A stretch of DNA of 64,000 bases from Odontesthes bonariensis (lineage: Eukaryota > Chordata > Actinopteri > Atheriniformes > Atherinopsidae), in the NCBI RefSeq assembly GCF_027942865.1, contig NC_134529.1:16978467-17042466 (forward strand), read 5' to 3'. Below are positions 1 to 23,554 of this stretch, in pieces. Positions within the stretch are counted from its first letter, which is position 1. Every line of letters begins with the position of its first letter. The position numbers and the translations under genes are program-made. The notes beneath the pieces are model-generated. The model made no database searches. It saw nothing but the letters and a program-made list of their open reading frames with translations, and was not told the DNA's origin.

Positions 1-371
1 TCAAAAACATGTGTAAACTCAAGCCGTTGTTGAACAAGTGGCTGGAGGAGGCGGACTCCACCTCGGGGAGCCCAACTAGTCTGGACAAAATCGCGGCACA
101 GGGGAGGAAAAGGAAAAAGAGGACCTCCATTGAGGTGGGCGTCAAAGGCGCTCTGGAGAGCCATTTTCTCAAATGTCCAAAACCGGGAGCGGCGGAGATC
201 AACTCCCTAGCGGACAGCCTTCAGCTGGAAAAGGAGGTTGTGAGGGTTTGGTTTTGTAACCGGCGGCAGAAGGAGAAGAGGATGACACCCGTTGGGGGAC
301 AGATAGCAGGAGGAGAGGACATGTACGGGGACACCCCTCCTCACCACGGAGGACAGACTCCTGTGCAGTGA
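1..371 (+). CDS. pou3f2: POU class 3 homeobox 2 (Brn-2), C-terminal part
   Basis: Partial coding sequence cut by the left edge; the frame is already open at base 3, so the ATG at 9 is internal. The visible part starts in the POU-specific domain ([16 protein letters not shown]), crosses the short linker and contains a complete POU homeodomain from [11 protein letters not shown] to the recognition helix [15 protein letters not shown]. The tail ends in [13 protein letters not shown] and then TGA. That ending (compare DTPPHHG-QTPVQ) is characteristic of POU3F2 rather than POU3F1, 3 or 4. It is a nuclear octamer-binding transcription factor of neural progenitors. Class III POU genes are normally intronless, and no intron is seen here. 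Next to faxc and ccnc it matches the POU3F2 neighbourhood of other vertebrates. Whether it is the a or b fish duplicate cannot be told from this piece. Confidence 0.95.
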   Translation, partial: KNMCKLKPLLNKWLEEADSTSGSPTSLDKIAAQGRKRKKRTSIEVGVKGALESHFLKCPKPGAAEINSLADSLQLEKEVVRVWFCNRRQKEKRMTPVGGQIAGGEDMYGDTPPHHGGQTPVQ

Positions 372-1005
372 CCCCTGTCTGTTATTTTGAGAAAAACACG
401 GACCCCTTATGGAGGTATAATGCCTCCTTATTTGTTTAAGTCTCTGTGCTGGACCGCTCGAAACTGGACCTCGGCCAGTTAAGATGTTAGATGGACAGCG
501 GGAACACAGAGTTGCAGACCGCTGAAAATACTCATAGCCGTGCTGTATGGAGAGATTTCATGCCAAGCATATTGAGCTAGTGTGTGCTAACCCGAAAAAA
601 AAGACGAAAAAAAAAAACCCCACAAAAAAAAAACAGGGACGTGGATGCGCTTTTTCTGTATCTTCGACCGAGGCGCCGGTGTGTCATTATGTAACGTGTC
701 ATTAAAGAAAAGCAGAGGGTGGTGTGGACAAGAAGGGTCCGCAGGGGTGGTGGGGGGGAGAAACATAAAAAAAAGAAAAACAAGCTTCGGGCTTGATGAT
801 TTAGTCGCAGTCAGTGTGGGTAAATAAACGCCATCTTTCCATCATAACAAAAGCGACAGGGGTTCTTCGCAGCTTGTGGCAAGACGGGGTTGAAATGGCA
901 GACACCTGCTGTAACCCACAATGTTAAAAACGGAAGCCAATACCAGCCAGCAGCTTTTGTTACTATTGCTATCATTATCACCATCTGTATTATTATTATT
1001 GTTAC

Positions 1006-1047
<42 letters not shown>

Positions 1048-1140
1048 GCTGTTTTGGTCATTTAATGCATTTACAATAAACGTAGGCCTATCCATAAATA
1101 GATTAAATGCAAATCTCTCTCTGCTTTAATATAAAAAGAT
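372..1140 (+). other. pou3f2: pou3f2 3' UTR and downstream flank
   Basis: Non-coding sequence after the pou3f2 stop. It has several short A-runs (about 596-632 and 768-782) and a canonical AATAAA at 823-828, the first plausible polyadenylation signal. The short open frames here consist of homopolymer or trinucleotide translation and carry no protein features. The 3' end of the transcript is inferred from the hexamer only. Confidence 0.5.
986..1046. repeat. (TTA)n microsatellite
   Basis: Near-perfect TTA/ATT trinucleotide tract with a few interruptions at its left end. It explains the poly-isoleucine open frames on both strands here. Confidence 0.9.
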
Positions 1141-4100
1141 ACAATTTCACTGAATTTAGTTACGTTCCGCCATAATAACAACAACGGTAATAATAATAAT
1201 GATAAAAACTACTAGTAATAATGAAAAAAGTAATAATAATAAGGTTGCAATAGAGAGTGAGTGGACCGTAATGTTTTCCTCTCTGTGCATCTGTTTACAG
1301 TCTTCTTGCTGTTTGCTTTATTTCTGTACCTTTTCCAAGATGCTGTGACGAGAAAGAGACCGAGACTGTCCGGCTGGACCCCCCACCTCCCCCCAAAAAA
1401 GAAAACAATCCAGCCCCCTCTCTTTTTTTTTCTTTTTTTTTTTTGCCTTGCTTTCCTATAAGAAGAGAAACACACAAACTCTGACTATTTCCTGGAACCA
1501 GCTCTGGCCACAGAGGCTACAACTCTCTGACTCTCTCATTCACGCAGAATGTGTTCTGTGGGAATGGATCTGCATTCATTTTCTTTTTTCCTTTTTTTTG
1601 TATTGCTTCGTTCGTTTGTACGTTCGCTTGTTTTTGTTTTTTTTTTCTTTTTTTCCCCCCTCCCTGTCAGTCTGTGCCAAAGCACAAACGCGGACACGTG
1701 TTCTTGTGCCACCTAAATCCTGTGATTAATAATCTGGTGTGTGTGGTTTTATGTGGAGAAAATCCAAGGAGCAGCTGGAGAATAATTCTCTGGCCAAATT
1801 CTAATAATGATAAAAAAAAAAAAAAAAGTATTGAAAGTCAGAAACTCAAAAACAGTTGAAGAATTCAGATGACTGGAGGAGGGAGGGGAAGTGATATTTT
1901 AAAATTATGACGTGGTCAATGATAATACATTTAGTAAGTGAGAACTTTCTGAATGTAAACAACGTCAAAGCAGATCTCCAACCTCCCTTTTTATCGTCAA
2001 TCATGAAAGAATAATCACACAGCAATATTTTACGCAATGTTCTGCAGTGTGTGTGCACAGGGGCCATTTTCTTTATTTATAAGCAACTATTTCGTTTAAA
2101 CAAGGCCCGGTGTTTCTGTGACTCTGGTTCTGACTCCACCACAGGCAATCCTACAGCTGAATTTGAGTTTCTGAGGCTGAAAAAAAAAAGGAAAAAAAAA
2201 AAAAAAAGAATCAATAAAACCAAAACTAAAACAGCATCGACCTGAAATCTGTGATCAAACAATGAGGACAACTGAAATCAACGATTGCACAATTTCTATA
2301 TGCTTTTTGTCATTAAATCCTATTTGTTTTCTACAAAAAGTGCAGTCTTGCTTGTTATTGAGGGGGAAAAAAAGAAGCAACAAGCTGGGGTTTTGTTTTC
2401 CTCCTGTCAACTGTGCTCGGCCTTGCATTGCGATTATGGATTTTATCAATTCGTCTCGGTTGCTTGGTAGTGTCCTTCATCTGCTTCGGTCAGGTGTTTG
2501 CTCCCGCTGATGTGGCCAACCCGTGAAGACGATGCAAAGCATCAATTTACATTTTCATCAGGATAAATCTTCAATAGTAATTTAGAGTATAAAAAATAAC
2601 CAAAAAGAAAACAGAAAGCTTTTTTTTTTCTTTAAAAAAAAAAAAAAGTTTCCTGGAAGGAAAGCGACATGTCTGCCTGTCCAAAGAGGGGCCAGAAACG
2701 TGCACTGAAAAAGATATCTGGAGGTCAAATCAGAGCAGGTGCAGGGCAGGTGATGCAGGCCAGATTTATTTGTTTATCTCACGATGCATCCTGAAAAAAA
2801 ATAGAAAAGGTTGTATGGTCTCACACTTCTGATGTACAAACGTGGGTCTTAAGAACACAAAACAATTGTCGATGTTATCTACCATGACTCTGAAATATCG
2901 TGGGAAAACTGAAACAGACCCCCACCCCCAGCTTGAAATCCAGACAGAGATGAAGGTATAGGCTAGTTTGTGGCACTGAGCCTCACTTTTTCTCATTCTG
3001 TAATTATTCTTTGAATAATCTCGGACATATTAGAGTATTTAAAAGCCAGAGATTGTGTGTTTAACAACACATCTCGCGGTGGTTTTTGTTCCCCTCGTGT
3101 CCAACACACGCTGTGATTTATTGCAAACTAGGCGGATCGATGGCCTGAACAAAAACAGTGTGCTGACGCCACCTAGTGGCCATAGGCAGCCCTGACTTGG
3201 GTGTAAAGCGATGGCCTCGTGGACAACGAATGTTGATGCGATCATGGATCCTTTTTCTTTTTTAATGTCTTTTCTTTTTAGGTGCTGGGACAATGCTGGG
3301 TCACGTCACTCCACTATTTCGAGCATACTTTTCCGTTATTTGGTTCGAGTGTTTTAACATTAGTTTGCATTTATTTTCGTACCAGAATTCAGTCAACAAT
3401 TTTACTTCCTACATGGTTAAAGCACTTTATCTTATAGATTAATACTTATTTCAGGATTAATGCAATGACTCATAAATCAAACGGAAACAGCTACTTATTT
3501 AGAGTTCAGTTCAATTCTTTGCTCTGTGTGAATAAAACACAGTTAGCTACAAACATTTATTCAGGAAGTGCCATTGAGTGTAATTGTGAAGTACTTTTAC
3601 TTTGCTTGAGAACAAGATGCCACTTTAGACTCACCTGCATTTCAAAGGGGGATGTTGCACTTTATATTTCACGAGGTTTCCTTGAAAGTTTTGGTTCATT
3701 ACTTTCGAGGTGGCAGTTTTACACAAAAGCTTTAAAAATTCAACATATTTCCACACATTAAACCAGTGGTTCTGAGGCTTTTTTTGGCTTCTGGCATCTT
3801 TAAAAAAAAAGAAGTGTGGAGTCCAAATCACATTTCAGATGTCGATTAGTGAATTTTTGTCCCTCAAACTTCCACACAGTTTAATTTCAATAAATGTTCA
3901 AACAATCCAAATATCTCAGCGAGAGAAAGTCCAAATATTGAACTTACATCTGTACACAACATACTGTATTAGTATTTACAATCTGATTATGTTTGATCAT
4001 CTATCAATATCAACAGGGCCAGACCAATACTTGTGCTTTTAACTTACTTCAATTTATTTACTTCAATATCAATATTTGTCCTTTTTCTTAACTATCATTG

Positions 4101-5332
4101 ACTTTTTATCCTGGACTTTTAGCTGTAGGATGATTAATTGCTGTATAAGTGAGGCTCAGAAATTTGAGTGTAGTAAATGAATAATGCATTTAACACAATC
4201 TCTAAGCTTTGTAATTATTTTCAGTCAGTCTTTGAATAACCAGACAGCAACGTGGCAACGTCAGGCTGTGTTATTTTAAATCAATTCATTAATACTGAGG
4301 CTTTTACTGTAACTTGAATTCTGATTCAGTATGTACAGTTTCTGTTTAAAGAAAACGAGAACGATTGCACAAAGAAAAAAAAGAAAGATTCGTGGGGTTT
4401 TGTGGCTTTCTGTCTGTCTGTGTGTATGTGTGTGAACCCAGCTCTCTGGAGGACCCCGTTGGCTGGATTCTGTCCTATCAGCGGACAACCATCTGCCCTC
4501 CTCCAGGCCCTCACGCTCCTACAGGCATCCTCTACATTATTCATATTTTTCGCACACAAAAACACACACACACTTACCCTTCACAGCATACAAGGCCTCA
4601 CCTCACACATCGTGCATACAGTCACGTTTTAGACAGCCTCACACACACGCACACACACAGCTGCCACCTCAGACACTGTACACCAGAGATGATTCACACT
4701 TCGCTATCATTGTCAGTCCACAATTGTCTCCCCTGTCTTGTGTGAGAGGCATCTCCCTGGGATTTTGCACAATGGAGGCAGAAATCCGACGAGCTAAAAG
4801 CCATCAAATATCATTCATCTGTTCGCTGCCATTTGTCTCTTCCCCTTTTCATGCCCTTTTCTCGCCCGGATCCGTGCTCCTTCTCTTAGTGGAGCTCCCA
4901 CAACTTGTCTTCTCCCCCTCTGGCCTTTTTTTCTTCTTTTTTTTCGTACTGCGTTTCTCCAGAGCTCCAGCATCTGCACAAAGAAAAGGGCATAGAGCTA
5001 ATCCTTCAGAATTGTTGGACGGGCTTAGTACTGTCATATGGTAGCAAGCACAAAGGGACAGGGATTATGGGACAGACATATGCCAGAGTGCACAAACCTT
5101 TAAATGTTAAGAGTGAATAGTTCTCTTTGTAAATATTCTTCATCTCAGGTGAATCACTAACAAAGCACAGAATAACTGAAGCAAACCAAAGAAAAATATC
5201 ACAGCTATATTTAATGAAATATCATAATGCATCCATTTTCATACAGCCTTTTATCTCTAGTTATGATACATTCATATGAATTCTTTTTAAGTTTTATAGA
5301 GCATTTTCTTTTAAGCCATGTTGACATATTAG

Positions 5333-5354
5333 TTATATATATATATATATATAT
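5333..5354. repeat. (TA)n microsatellite
   Basis: Uninterrupted TA dinucleotide tract in the pou3f2-faxc intergenic region. Confidence 0.9.
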
Positions 5355-6335
5355 TTTTCTTTTTCTGGCTCTCTTATTTACAGTCTGATGAGATTCCACA
5401 AGTTTTTCAGCACACACAATATCAAGAGACAATGCAATATGGCTTCTTTAGTCTACAAGCTGAAATCATGAAGGGAAAGCACCACCCATGGCGGGGCCAA
5501 ACCCTGGCCCGACCTTTAAATGCTGAGGAGCACAGAGACAGATGGAGCTGGCCCACAACCACAGATCAGGAAGGACTTGTGTAGTCTCGTCCTGCGACTG
5601 GTGAACTTACAAAAAGGTTGAAGTGACACTGATCTCCAGCAGGATGGCTCACCTCACCCTGCTGATCTGAGATCAGGTGATCAGTCTGGTGTTCTAGCGT
5701 CACCTGACCAGGGAGTTAACAGAGGAAAATTTCCACTTCTTGTATATTTTTGGCGAGAGCAGAACTGAGCGGGAATGATGCACTTTAACATGATGCATGT
5801 GTAGTACTATTTGTGCAGTGAAATGAATTTGAACATTTTCCAAGGGACATCTGGAAAGAGGCCTGCACATGCTGTTTGGCTAATGAGAGGCAGCATGGAA
5901 ATATGTTGTAAATTCAGTATAACATGTCACCAGGAGTCATACAGTATTGCACTAATACAAGATCAATAAGTGACTTTGAGAACAATATTCAGCCATCGTA
6001 AACATAAGACAAAAAGTGCAAAGAAATCAACAGTAAATGGATTCCTAAATCTAAGTGCATCCACCATTTAAACAATTTGATGTAACCAACATTAAATGAA
6101 TACAAATAAATAAATCTTACATATAAAAACATTTTCAAAAAAACACATAAAGTTAAATGCTGGCACAAGTATACAGTAAACTATAACTTCTGTTCCCATG
6201 AGGCTAAATCTGACCACCGATGAAAGAAGGCAATAGCATGCAGGCAAGGGTTTTTAAGACACCAAATAAAATAATTCTGTTAAATTTTTCTGTTTCAGCT
6301 TGTATCATTTTACTTAAATTCAGCTGCTACATCAA

Positions 6336-6357
6336 ACACACACACACACACACACAA
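6336..6357. repeat. (CA)n microsatellite
   Basis: Uninterrupted CA dinucleotide tract of about ten units. Confidence 0.9.
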
Positions 6358-9300
6358 ACCCATAGACCTCTCCCTCTGCTGTCGTCCTAAACACTTTGCT
6401 TTCAGCCCAATCTTTTGGTTTTAAATCATATCAAAATCATAAGACCTTAAACCCGTAAAACTGTTCATGAACAAAAATCCACGACAGAAGCCGTGCTGTT
6501 ATTTCTTATTGCTAAGTGTTCATGTTCTTTCAAAGAGAGGAGTCGCGTAAGACGACAGGTAAACGTATGTGTCACGCGTCCACAGGGAAAGGAGCATATT
6601 AAAAGCTATTGGATTGGTGCAATCAGTGTAGTTTTGATTAGAAGAGTCAGCTGTTAAGATCCTGATACCATAAAGAAATATTTCTTACAGAGATCCTGTA
6701 AATCCTGTAAAGGTGATGAGTGGAACATTTTAGATTGGAAAATAGCTGTGAGTGCTCTCTGGTGGACAATGGATGCAATGGACACACTTCTTCCAAAGTG
6801 TTTTCACCAAATGTACTGGCTCACATTCACTCATACAGCATGGACAAACTTCTTCATTATGATCTCAAATCAGCATCAATCGAATGAAAATTGCCAAACT
6901 GTTTATCTTTTATTCCAATGGGATAAGCATCTGGGAAAGTCTTAATCTCTTTGTTCAATAAGTTTTTAATGGTATTCGGCACCGGCTTTTGAAATAGAAA
7001 GGATGGATCCTCACATCAAAGATCTCCAAAACAGGATTTTATTTAGTGACATTTCAATCTCTGGGCCTATAAATCACTGTGTGCAGTCACCATCTTAGAT
7101 ACATAATTATCTTAGCTGAAAGCATTAAAGACATAACGGAGATATCTGTAGAAAACCTGAAAAAAATCATAAGGCTGTCACTATAATTTCCTTTTGTCTT
7201 TTTTTTTCATCTTCTTTTTGTTTAATTTTATTTGGCTTTTGAATTGAAAAAACGAGGCAAGGAACTGTAAAAACTGTAGAAAAACCCCTAACAGACATCA
7301 GTAAAGTCTCTATTTTATCAGCTGATATCAAATAACTGTCTTATCATATGTGTATTATCAACACAATATCGATATGTCATTATTTTGATCAATACTGGTA
7401 TATTGCAACATCCCTGAACTGAAGAAGGACCCAGTGTTCGAAATGTCATGACAGAAAAATAAAATCCTATACGGGAGCTCTTTGTTGTGCAGATCCATAC
7501 GTTTATAGAACCTCTGTCTATATATACTGTCAACCGATCCAGCACCAAATCAAATGGATTCTTGTTTTAGGTCGATATTGGCCTTTTTATGATCAACATG
7601 ATTTCTATTAAAACTGGACTGTTACAAAGCTGATATCACCGCTGTATTTTTCTAAGACAACAATCTCGGTGAACAACAGTGAGCAGTGATTACAGTTTGT
7701 AGTTCATACATGTGTATGTGTGTGTGTGTCCGGGAAGAAAGAAACATTCGGCATGAAGCCTCACGAATGCGCCATCACTCATGCAGACGGTGACTCCGCG
7801 TACAAGATGAACAGAAGCATACATACCGCCGTGCTCCTTACTCGTACCTTAAGCAGACTTAACACACCACAGCTGGTGCCCTATGAGCGTTTGCTGAGCG
7901 ACAAACACACACCAAACATGCACCGTGCCGTCACGAGCCCCAAAACACCGCACAGCCCACAGCAGCATAAAGTGCAAGTGAACCGAGTGTGACCCGTGTC
8001 TGCGCTCTGATTGCTTTAGCTGATGTTTTCTGGGCAATGTTTGAAACAACCAGCAAGAGTTTGTAAAGATCCATCGGCTACATCTCTGTGTGGTTGATTT
8101 GGCCAGAGGTTGATTGCATGGACGATTTGGCCACCGACAAAGAAAAAAAAAAAGAAAGCTGTATCCTGACTTCAAACTTAAATGAACCAGCTAAGACATG
8201 TAGATACCTTTAGTTACGTGAAGCGTAAAGGAAGAAACTTGTGGGCATGTACCAGCCATGCGCTCTCATTCACTGTACATGAATTCAGACTATTTTCAAA
8301 TGATTGTTTGACTCGCTCTCAATGATTGAATGCGTGTGAAACATCTTTTTGAGCTAAAGCAACTGTCCTATGACGCAATGATTCTACTGTGGGCATCTTA
8401 ACGGTTTATTTTTTTTTGGCTAATTGAAATAAGACACACTAAAGTGCTCTATTCTCTGCTCTGAAATTTTACAGCACTCCTTAAACGTGGGCAGCAGGCA
8501 TGACTCTAACATCCCCCTTGTGTAAACAGATGCTCGGGAGCTCTTGCGGCTCTGCTTGCTGATCCTAGACCAGCGGAGTGGGCATTTGCGGAGATAGTCT
8601 GTGTGCAACACAAAAGGGGTTTTAAAAAAGAAACACCTACAGTATTTACACCATATTACAGAGGAGATTATTCTATCTACTTTCAGGCTAGCTGTACCAT
8701 CTATATTCACAATTTGATCAAATATCCTATTTATTCAATCTGAGAATTCAATCAGATTGCTTTATGTACATTTACACTGGATTGTGTTCACTCACATGAG
8801 TCCCGTACAGCTCCGTAAGTGTTGATGTCATTTCAGCACGGGGTGTTAACGGATTAAAACACACACAAGGCTGGGTGGTACAAATTGCTACAAGGGACCA
8901 CAGGGGGCACGCAGGCATGTAGTTGCCATGGTTACAGCAATGGGACACAGGTAAAAGGTTGTGACTGCATCTGATGTCGACTTAGTGGAGGAGTTTCTCA
9001 GCACCAGCGTCATTTACTCCTTTCTACCTTTCAACTAGCTCCAGTATTTAACTTTTTTACTCATCTCCATTGAAAGTTTCCCACCCTTTCATTCCATTTC
9101 CCTCCATCTGTCGGTTCCCTCTCTTTTGGGCTACAGTGTGCTTCAACTTTGTGCCCCTCTACTGCAGTCTTTCCTCCACTACAGTTTTGCAAGTTAACCC
9201 TTAAAGTCCTCTACGTCTCCGCTGAAACAGCAACACCAAAAAAATAGTCCCCAGCTTTTTTTTTTCTGTTCAAAGAGGTAGGGGAGCATGTGCACAGGCA

Positions 9301-9362
9301 GGATAAAGCACCCTCCCGTGATGTGTGTATAGGTGGTGTGTCTACTGTTAGTGTGTGTTTTG

Positions 9363-18364
<9,002 letters not shown>

Positions 18365-21300
18365 CTAAGACTGGCTGTAGGAGTTGCTTTGGTTCCCATT
18401 GGAGCTCTGATCACTCTCACTGCGGACAGAAAAGAATAACACAGATCTTTGAGATAAACAGCAACAAAGCAGCTGTCCCAGTGTGCACTCTATTCCAGGC
18501 TACGAGTCATTTAATCTGGAACAGTTCAGCAAAAAACACTTGGAAATAAAAGCAAAACAAAACTGACTCTTGTATGCTAAGTTTAGTGTAAAATGTCTTA
18601 TATCTGAAACATATCTTATGATAAAACCCACCAGAGTTTTTTGGTTTGTCGCGACACCGCATACAAAACGCTCTGTGGTGGTTATATGTTGCGGATTTCT
18701 TTCATTGCACAAAAATAAGATTTCTCCACAACACTAATGGACTACAAACACTCAAATGAAATATTCATGCACTGTGCACAACATCAGAAGCCCAAGCCAT
18801 ACCTGTTGGGAGGTGGTTTGGGTTTTGGCATCTTGTTAAGGACAGCAGCTATCTCCTTTCGGTCATCGAAATTTTTCCATTGGTCATACAGCTTCAGAAT
18901 GACACGGATAATCTCCAGAATCTTAAAAGCAAAATAAATAAACACACAGAAACATAAGTTGACGAAGGGCTCTTAAAGATAACACCAACATGAAAAAGCA
19001 GGGTGATGTCAGCCTCCATAACCATAGAAGCATGTGCTTTGTGTTATTCGGTAATGTTAATCCTCAGTTGTGAAAAGCGTTGCTTGTTTTGGAGCAAGTT
19101 AAGATGATTTCTGTAGTGACTGCCACCCCCCTTCTCCTACACTCGTTTAGGGTGCCCTCATTCATTCATTTGGTTGTTGACCAACCAGAGCGCACGCCAT
19201 CATTAACGGCTGCAACAACAATTCAACCAGTTGAATTGGCTGGAATAAATAAAAAATAAAAACGTCAACCAAGGAAACACACAAAAATATATATGAGAGA
19301 GATTTTCAGAGATGCTTATGACAGCCGACCGGCGGCTTGGTGTGTGAGGTACCTTATTGTGAGGTTTCTAAATACAGAATAATGACAGAAGAGGTGAAAC
19401 CTGCACAGGTTCACTTCTCGTAGACAGCGTTCACACATAAGTGGCTGTCATATCTCTGTGTCTTGTTATAGAAACTGAGACTATTCATTTATGCAATTTC
19501 AGGGCTTACACACTTAACTCTGACTATCCCTTCAACAATTGATAATAAAAGGAAAAAAAAAAAAAAAAAAACATTGCCCATTTACTAAAAACACATGCTG
19601 TCTGCATCCATTACAGTTTTGCAATATCTGCATGGATTTGAATTTTAAGGTCTACTTCATGCTTGATGTTGCTCAAACCCATAACGATGAAAAGCAGTTT
19701 ATGTTGTCAACAAAAGAGATGATCGACACTCCACTTTGCTTCCTTTAATGCAGCCCAAAATGTTGTTTCTTGACACGGGATGAAGAATAACAAGATGCTG
19801 TAGTGTCTCGCCGTTAACCGAACTGGATTTTATTCTAAAGCTTTGAAAAGAGCTATCAGGCTTACTTTGTCCATGTCGACAGAGAGCTCTGCAAACCACT
19901 GCCTTGCATCTTTCTGCTGCACCACACAGGCAACATGTAGACAAGCTGCAGGAGGAACAGAAGAACTGATCAAGTCACGTCTAATAAAGCTAAAATCGGT
20001 CAGTGCGCATATTAACAGCCGCAATTAGAAAAGCAAGGGGACAACGCTCACCAAGGGCAATCATGAAGGGAGGGTAGAGCAGACACAGATCTGTCCTGTA
20101 TGTGTCATTCACTATTCGCCTGGTAAAGACAGACGACAGGGGGAGTCAGAACACCCGAAAACAACTTCATCAAATGTGTTTTCCATAAACGGCGAACGGG
20201 TTTCATACCAGGCCAGAGGCAGCAGCATGTCCTCCTGTCCCATATCCTGCACATACTGCAACAGCGGTCTGTAGGGGTGGTACACAATCAGGCAGCAGTC
20301 CTGAAACAGAAAAACCATCTGGGATAAGTCATCCGGACAAACATTCAATCACACCAAGCCGATTTCTGTTAAAACAAAAGATGTTTTGGGGTTTTCTCCT
20401 CACCATTAACTCCAAAAGGTAGAACTCACATTCTAATATCTGTAAAGACACAAAACAGAATTCAGTGTGAACCAAAGAAACTATTTCAACAAACCCCAAC
20501 ATATCACCTGCAAAACTGTGGGGAAATCTGCCAGTTTGGGTTTGGACCATGTATTTTATCATCCATTTCAGTGTGCATCTCTGCTCATTACTTGTAAGTA
20601 ATAATATTCAACATGTTTTTTGTTTTTTTTTATGTTGTGGAATGTAAAATCTGTAGTGAGTTACTTTGTGTTTCCACCTTCAGTCGCTGAGTGGAGCTCG
20701 ACTTGGTGAGATTTTGGCCTCACTAACATGTTCACATTCTTTTGAAAGTCCAGTTTTGGTGGGACTGACGCAAGAATTCTTAATTTTTTCTAGTGTCCTG
20801 TAATTGTGCTTAGTGTTAAGCCATAAAGAATTAAAAAAAACACTGGAAACTACAAGTGGAATCCCATTAACGGTTATTTCTCCTCTCTTATTGGGAATTG
20901 ACCTCACGGACACCAGGACTATTTTTGTCACCCCCCCATATGTGCCCTCATCCCTCTGTTTTACAATGTCTACAATGTGGACGAGAAGAATTGTGTTTAT
21001 GAGTCACAGCACTTTGCTAACTGATTCTCTGCTGTGTGAACCACTCCTTCTTTTTGTCGCTCCGTGGTGGCCCTCTGTAATTAATAGTTTACACGGCAGC
21101 CTGTCACAGCAGACCCGGCGACGTTCTAGCACCTCTGTAGCGATGAGTAAATGATGGGTAGATGGGTAAATAAAATGCATGGAGCCTTGCGCAGGTTACC
21201 ACGCTATATCCCACATCAACTACGTTTTTATCACCAGAATGCGAACATTAGCTGAGGAATCTCACATACTGATAGACAGTAATGTGTCAACACTGTGAGA

Positions 21301-21627
21301 CAGTGTAAGGGGTTCTCGGTAAGCTGTAATTCAGCACAACAGTACATAAATAACTTTGCAGAGGAAGCAGTGTGATGCATTGCGTAGCTCATCCTCTGGA
21401 ATGTGGTTTCGAGAAGTTTAAACTGGTGAGTTGTACATGTCATTGTGGTCTAGCATTATATGCTTAACTCTGAAATAAAGTGCAACGCGACCTCTTTCAA
21501 GTCTACCTTTGTCCCATCGAGCTCACCTCACATTCAAATGGCACACAGATAAGAGTCCTGGCTATCTAACTTTACAGGTGTTTATTTTACTGTCGATAAT
21601 TCTAATGTGCATTTTACATTGCTCTCA

Positions 21628-21668
<41 letters not shown>

Positions 21669-23554
21669 ATGCAAACTGTAACCAGGGTGTTTCACTTACA
21701 TGATTCATTCTGTAAGGGAACTCCTTTGGAAAGGCGTAGGAAAATCTGGTTTTCACTGTTTGAGTAAGAACAGAGTGTGAACATGTAGTTTCTGAAGCAG
21801 GAGAAGATTAACATGAGAAAGTTGGACTACTTTTAATTCTAGGGAACATAAATGTGATCACTTACACACAGATGTTGCGGCAGAGATCAGCCTGGTATTG
21901 GACACAACTCCAAATTCCTGAAGGAACAGCAATCATTGAGCTTTGGTCGAACACAATACAAGTGAAGATGAAAAAAAAAAAAAAAAAGATAACATGTAGA
22001 AATCTGAGACAGAATAGGAAATCCTGTTAACAACCTTAAGATTAAGATTTATGCCGCAAAACTTCCATACCTCGACTTTTGAAGCCAAGAAAACACAAGT
22101 CGGAGCCATGAGCACTGGGTCTATACTTTTCAGAGAATATCTGCAGAACAGAGGATTTTATTACTGACAAACATTTCTGCTGGACAAGAAAGATATGAGA
22201 GAAAAAAAAAGATAGGAACAGCAGATATTAACTCCAGACAAAGAGGTTACTACAGTTGGGTGAATAAAGCGCAATGTGCATTAAGGGAATAAAGAGAGAT
22301 GTGAACGTTTTCAAAGTCTAGATTTGTTGTACTGAAAACTATTTACTTCTATCCTACTTTGTGCTTTCATACATGCAAATGTCTGTACGATTTGCTCCCG
22401 ACTCCTTGCAGAGATTACCAACCATCTTAATGAGAAGTTTGGAAGATTGGTGAAGGGCGCCTGGCTGCGGTTACAACAGAAAATCCTGACAGGAAGCTAC
22501 ATTTGTCAATAAATCCCAGTGATATTCACAACGTAATTTTTCTGTGCGTTTCGTGTCGTTCGTTTTGTGCCTTTCGTCTCTACTCGGGCGCCACTTTGGG
22601 AGTATTTCCAGTTGTAGGAACACACTTCAAGCACAGGATTTAAGATAAAGTAGGGGTAAGTGACATTGTTTTTGTAAAAAAAAAAAGTAAAAAGACCTGA
22701 CAAATGCTAAAAAAAAAACAGATATACTTCTTCAGACTTTTCAAACATAACAGATCCTCATCTCTTGGTGTGAACTGATACAGCTCCTTACCTGGCATAA
22801 AAGCGTTTAAAGTACACGGTTGCAGTAGCAATGACCTGCTGCCGCAGCTTCAGGTGCTCACCCAAAGCCTGGATCACTGAAAGACATTCAGATTATAAGT
22901 AAAATACTCTGACATCATACACAATTGCACATAGAGAGGTTGGTCATAACTGAAACAAAAAAAACAGAAGTGACAAAGATGGGAACCACAGTAAACATTA
23001 CAAATAGTCATATTTAATGTAAAGCCGCGTTATGAAATTAATTTAAAAAATACCATTAGCGAAGAATATCTGCAGCTTCCAGTACTCCTCTTCTGTGAGG
23101 AACTTCAGGTCCTTCTGACGCTCTTTCATGAGGTCCTGTTTATCCAAGACCCACTGCAGACTTTAATGAATAAATTGGATGAAATTATTTCAAAACAAAT
23201 GCCTGACTTATCAAACGGCGAACATGCAAGCTCGCAGACAGCACAACAATAACAAAACAAAGCACTGCGAAGTCGGCTATAAAGCTACTGTGAAATATTC
23301 AGAGAAACTTGCTGTTTAAATGACAGTTTTGTTTTGTTTATTTAAAAACTTTGAATGGGTTTCCTTTCTTTGTATTTACATATCTACTTTATATGGTAGC
23401 AATATGTAGAGGAAACTGAGCTTTGGGCCGCTCGATGTAGCCGCACATAGCTAGGCCTCACAACAAAGACGACCAGTGAGAACATAAAGACGTAATATGT
23501 CACAATATTCATACAAACGTACTAGTGAGAACTCTGCCAGAAATTCCCGGCCAT
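18365..23554 (-). CDS. ccnc: Cyclin C
   Basis: Twelve coding exons on minus: 23523-23554, 23054-23160, 22792-22876, 22071-22140, 21866-21917, 21700-21755, 20404-20439, 20209-20300, 20052-20119, 19866-19945, 18803-18921 and 18365-18419. Phases agree throughout and give exactly 283 aa, the length of human cyclin C. The short first exon encodes MAGNFWQSSH and splits Tyr11. The cyclin box is nearly identical to mammals (DKQDLMKERQKDLKFL, LRQQVIATATVYFKRFYAR, DPVLMAPTCVFLASKVEEFG). The C-terminus is Ser/Asn-rich, ending NSYSQS. Cyclin C partners CDK8/CDK19 in the kinase module of Mediator, repressing or tuning Pol II transcription; a cytosolic pool promotes mitochondrial fission under stress. The extreme conservation argues for a functional gene. 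Confidence 0.98.
21636..21662. repeat. (TA)n microsatellite
   Basis: TA dinucleotide tract in the ccnc intron just downstream (in gene direction) of exon 6. Confidence 0.9.

Larger units (their letters stand above)
1141..9362. other. Intergenic region pou3f2-faxc, including the faxc 3' UTR
   Basis: About 8 kb without a recognisable protein-coding exon. It holds A/T homopolymers (about 1427-1444, 1811-1827, 2181-2207, 2620-2646), a CA-rich stretch near 4560-4670, a (TA)n at 5333-5354 and a (CA)n at 6336-6357. The right end should include the 3' UTR of faxc (minus strand). An AATAAA in minus orientation lies near 8405-8412 inside 'ggtttattttttttt', one possible cleavage site. Developmental regulators such as pou3f2 usually have distal conserved enhancers in such deserts, but none can be identified from one sequence. 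Confidence 0.6.

Noticed and set aside
890-1129. 79-aa open frame rich in isoleucine, and its antisense twin
   Set aside because: It is a translation of the (TTA)n microsatellite.
4365-4745. 126-aa open frame with His/Thr repeats
   Set aside because: It is a translation of CA-rich low-complexity sequence.
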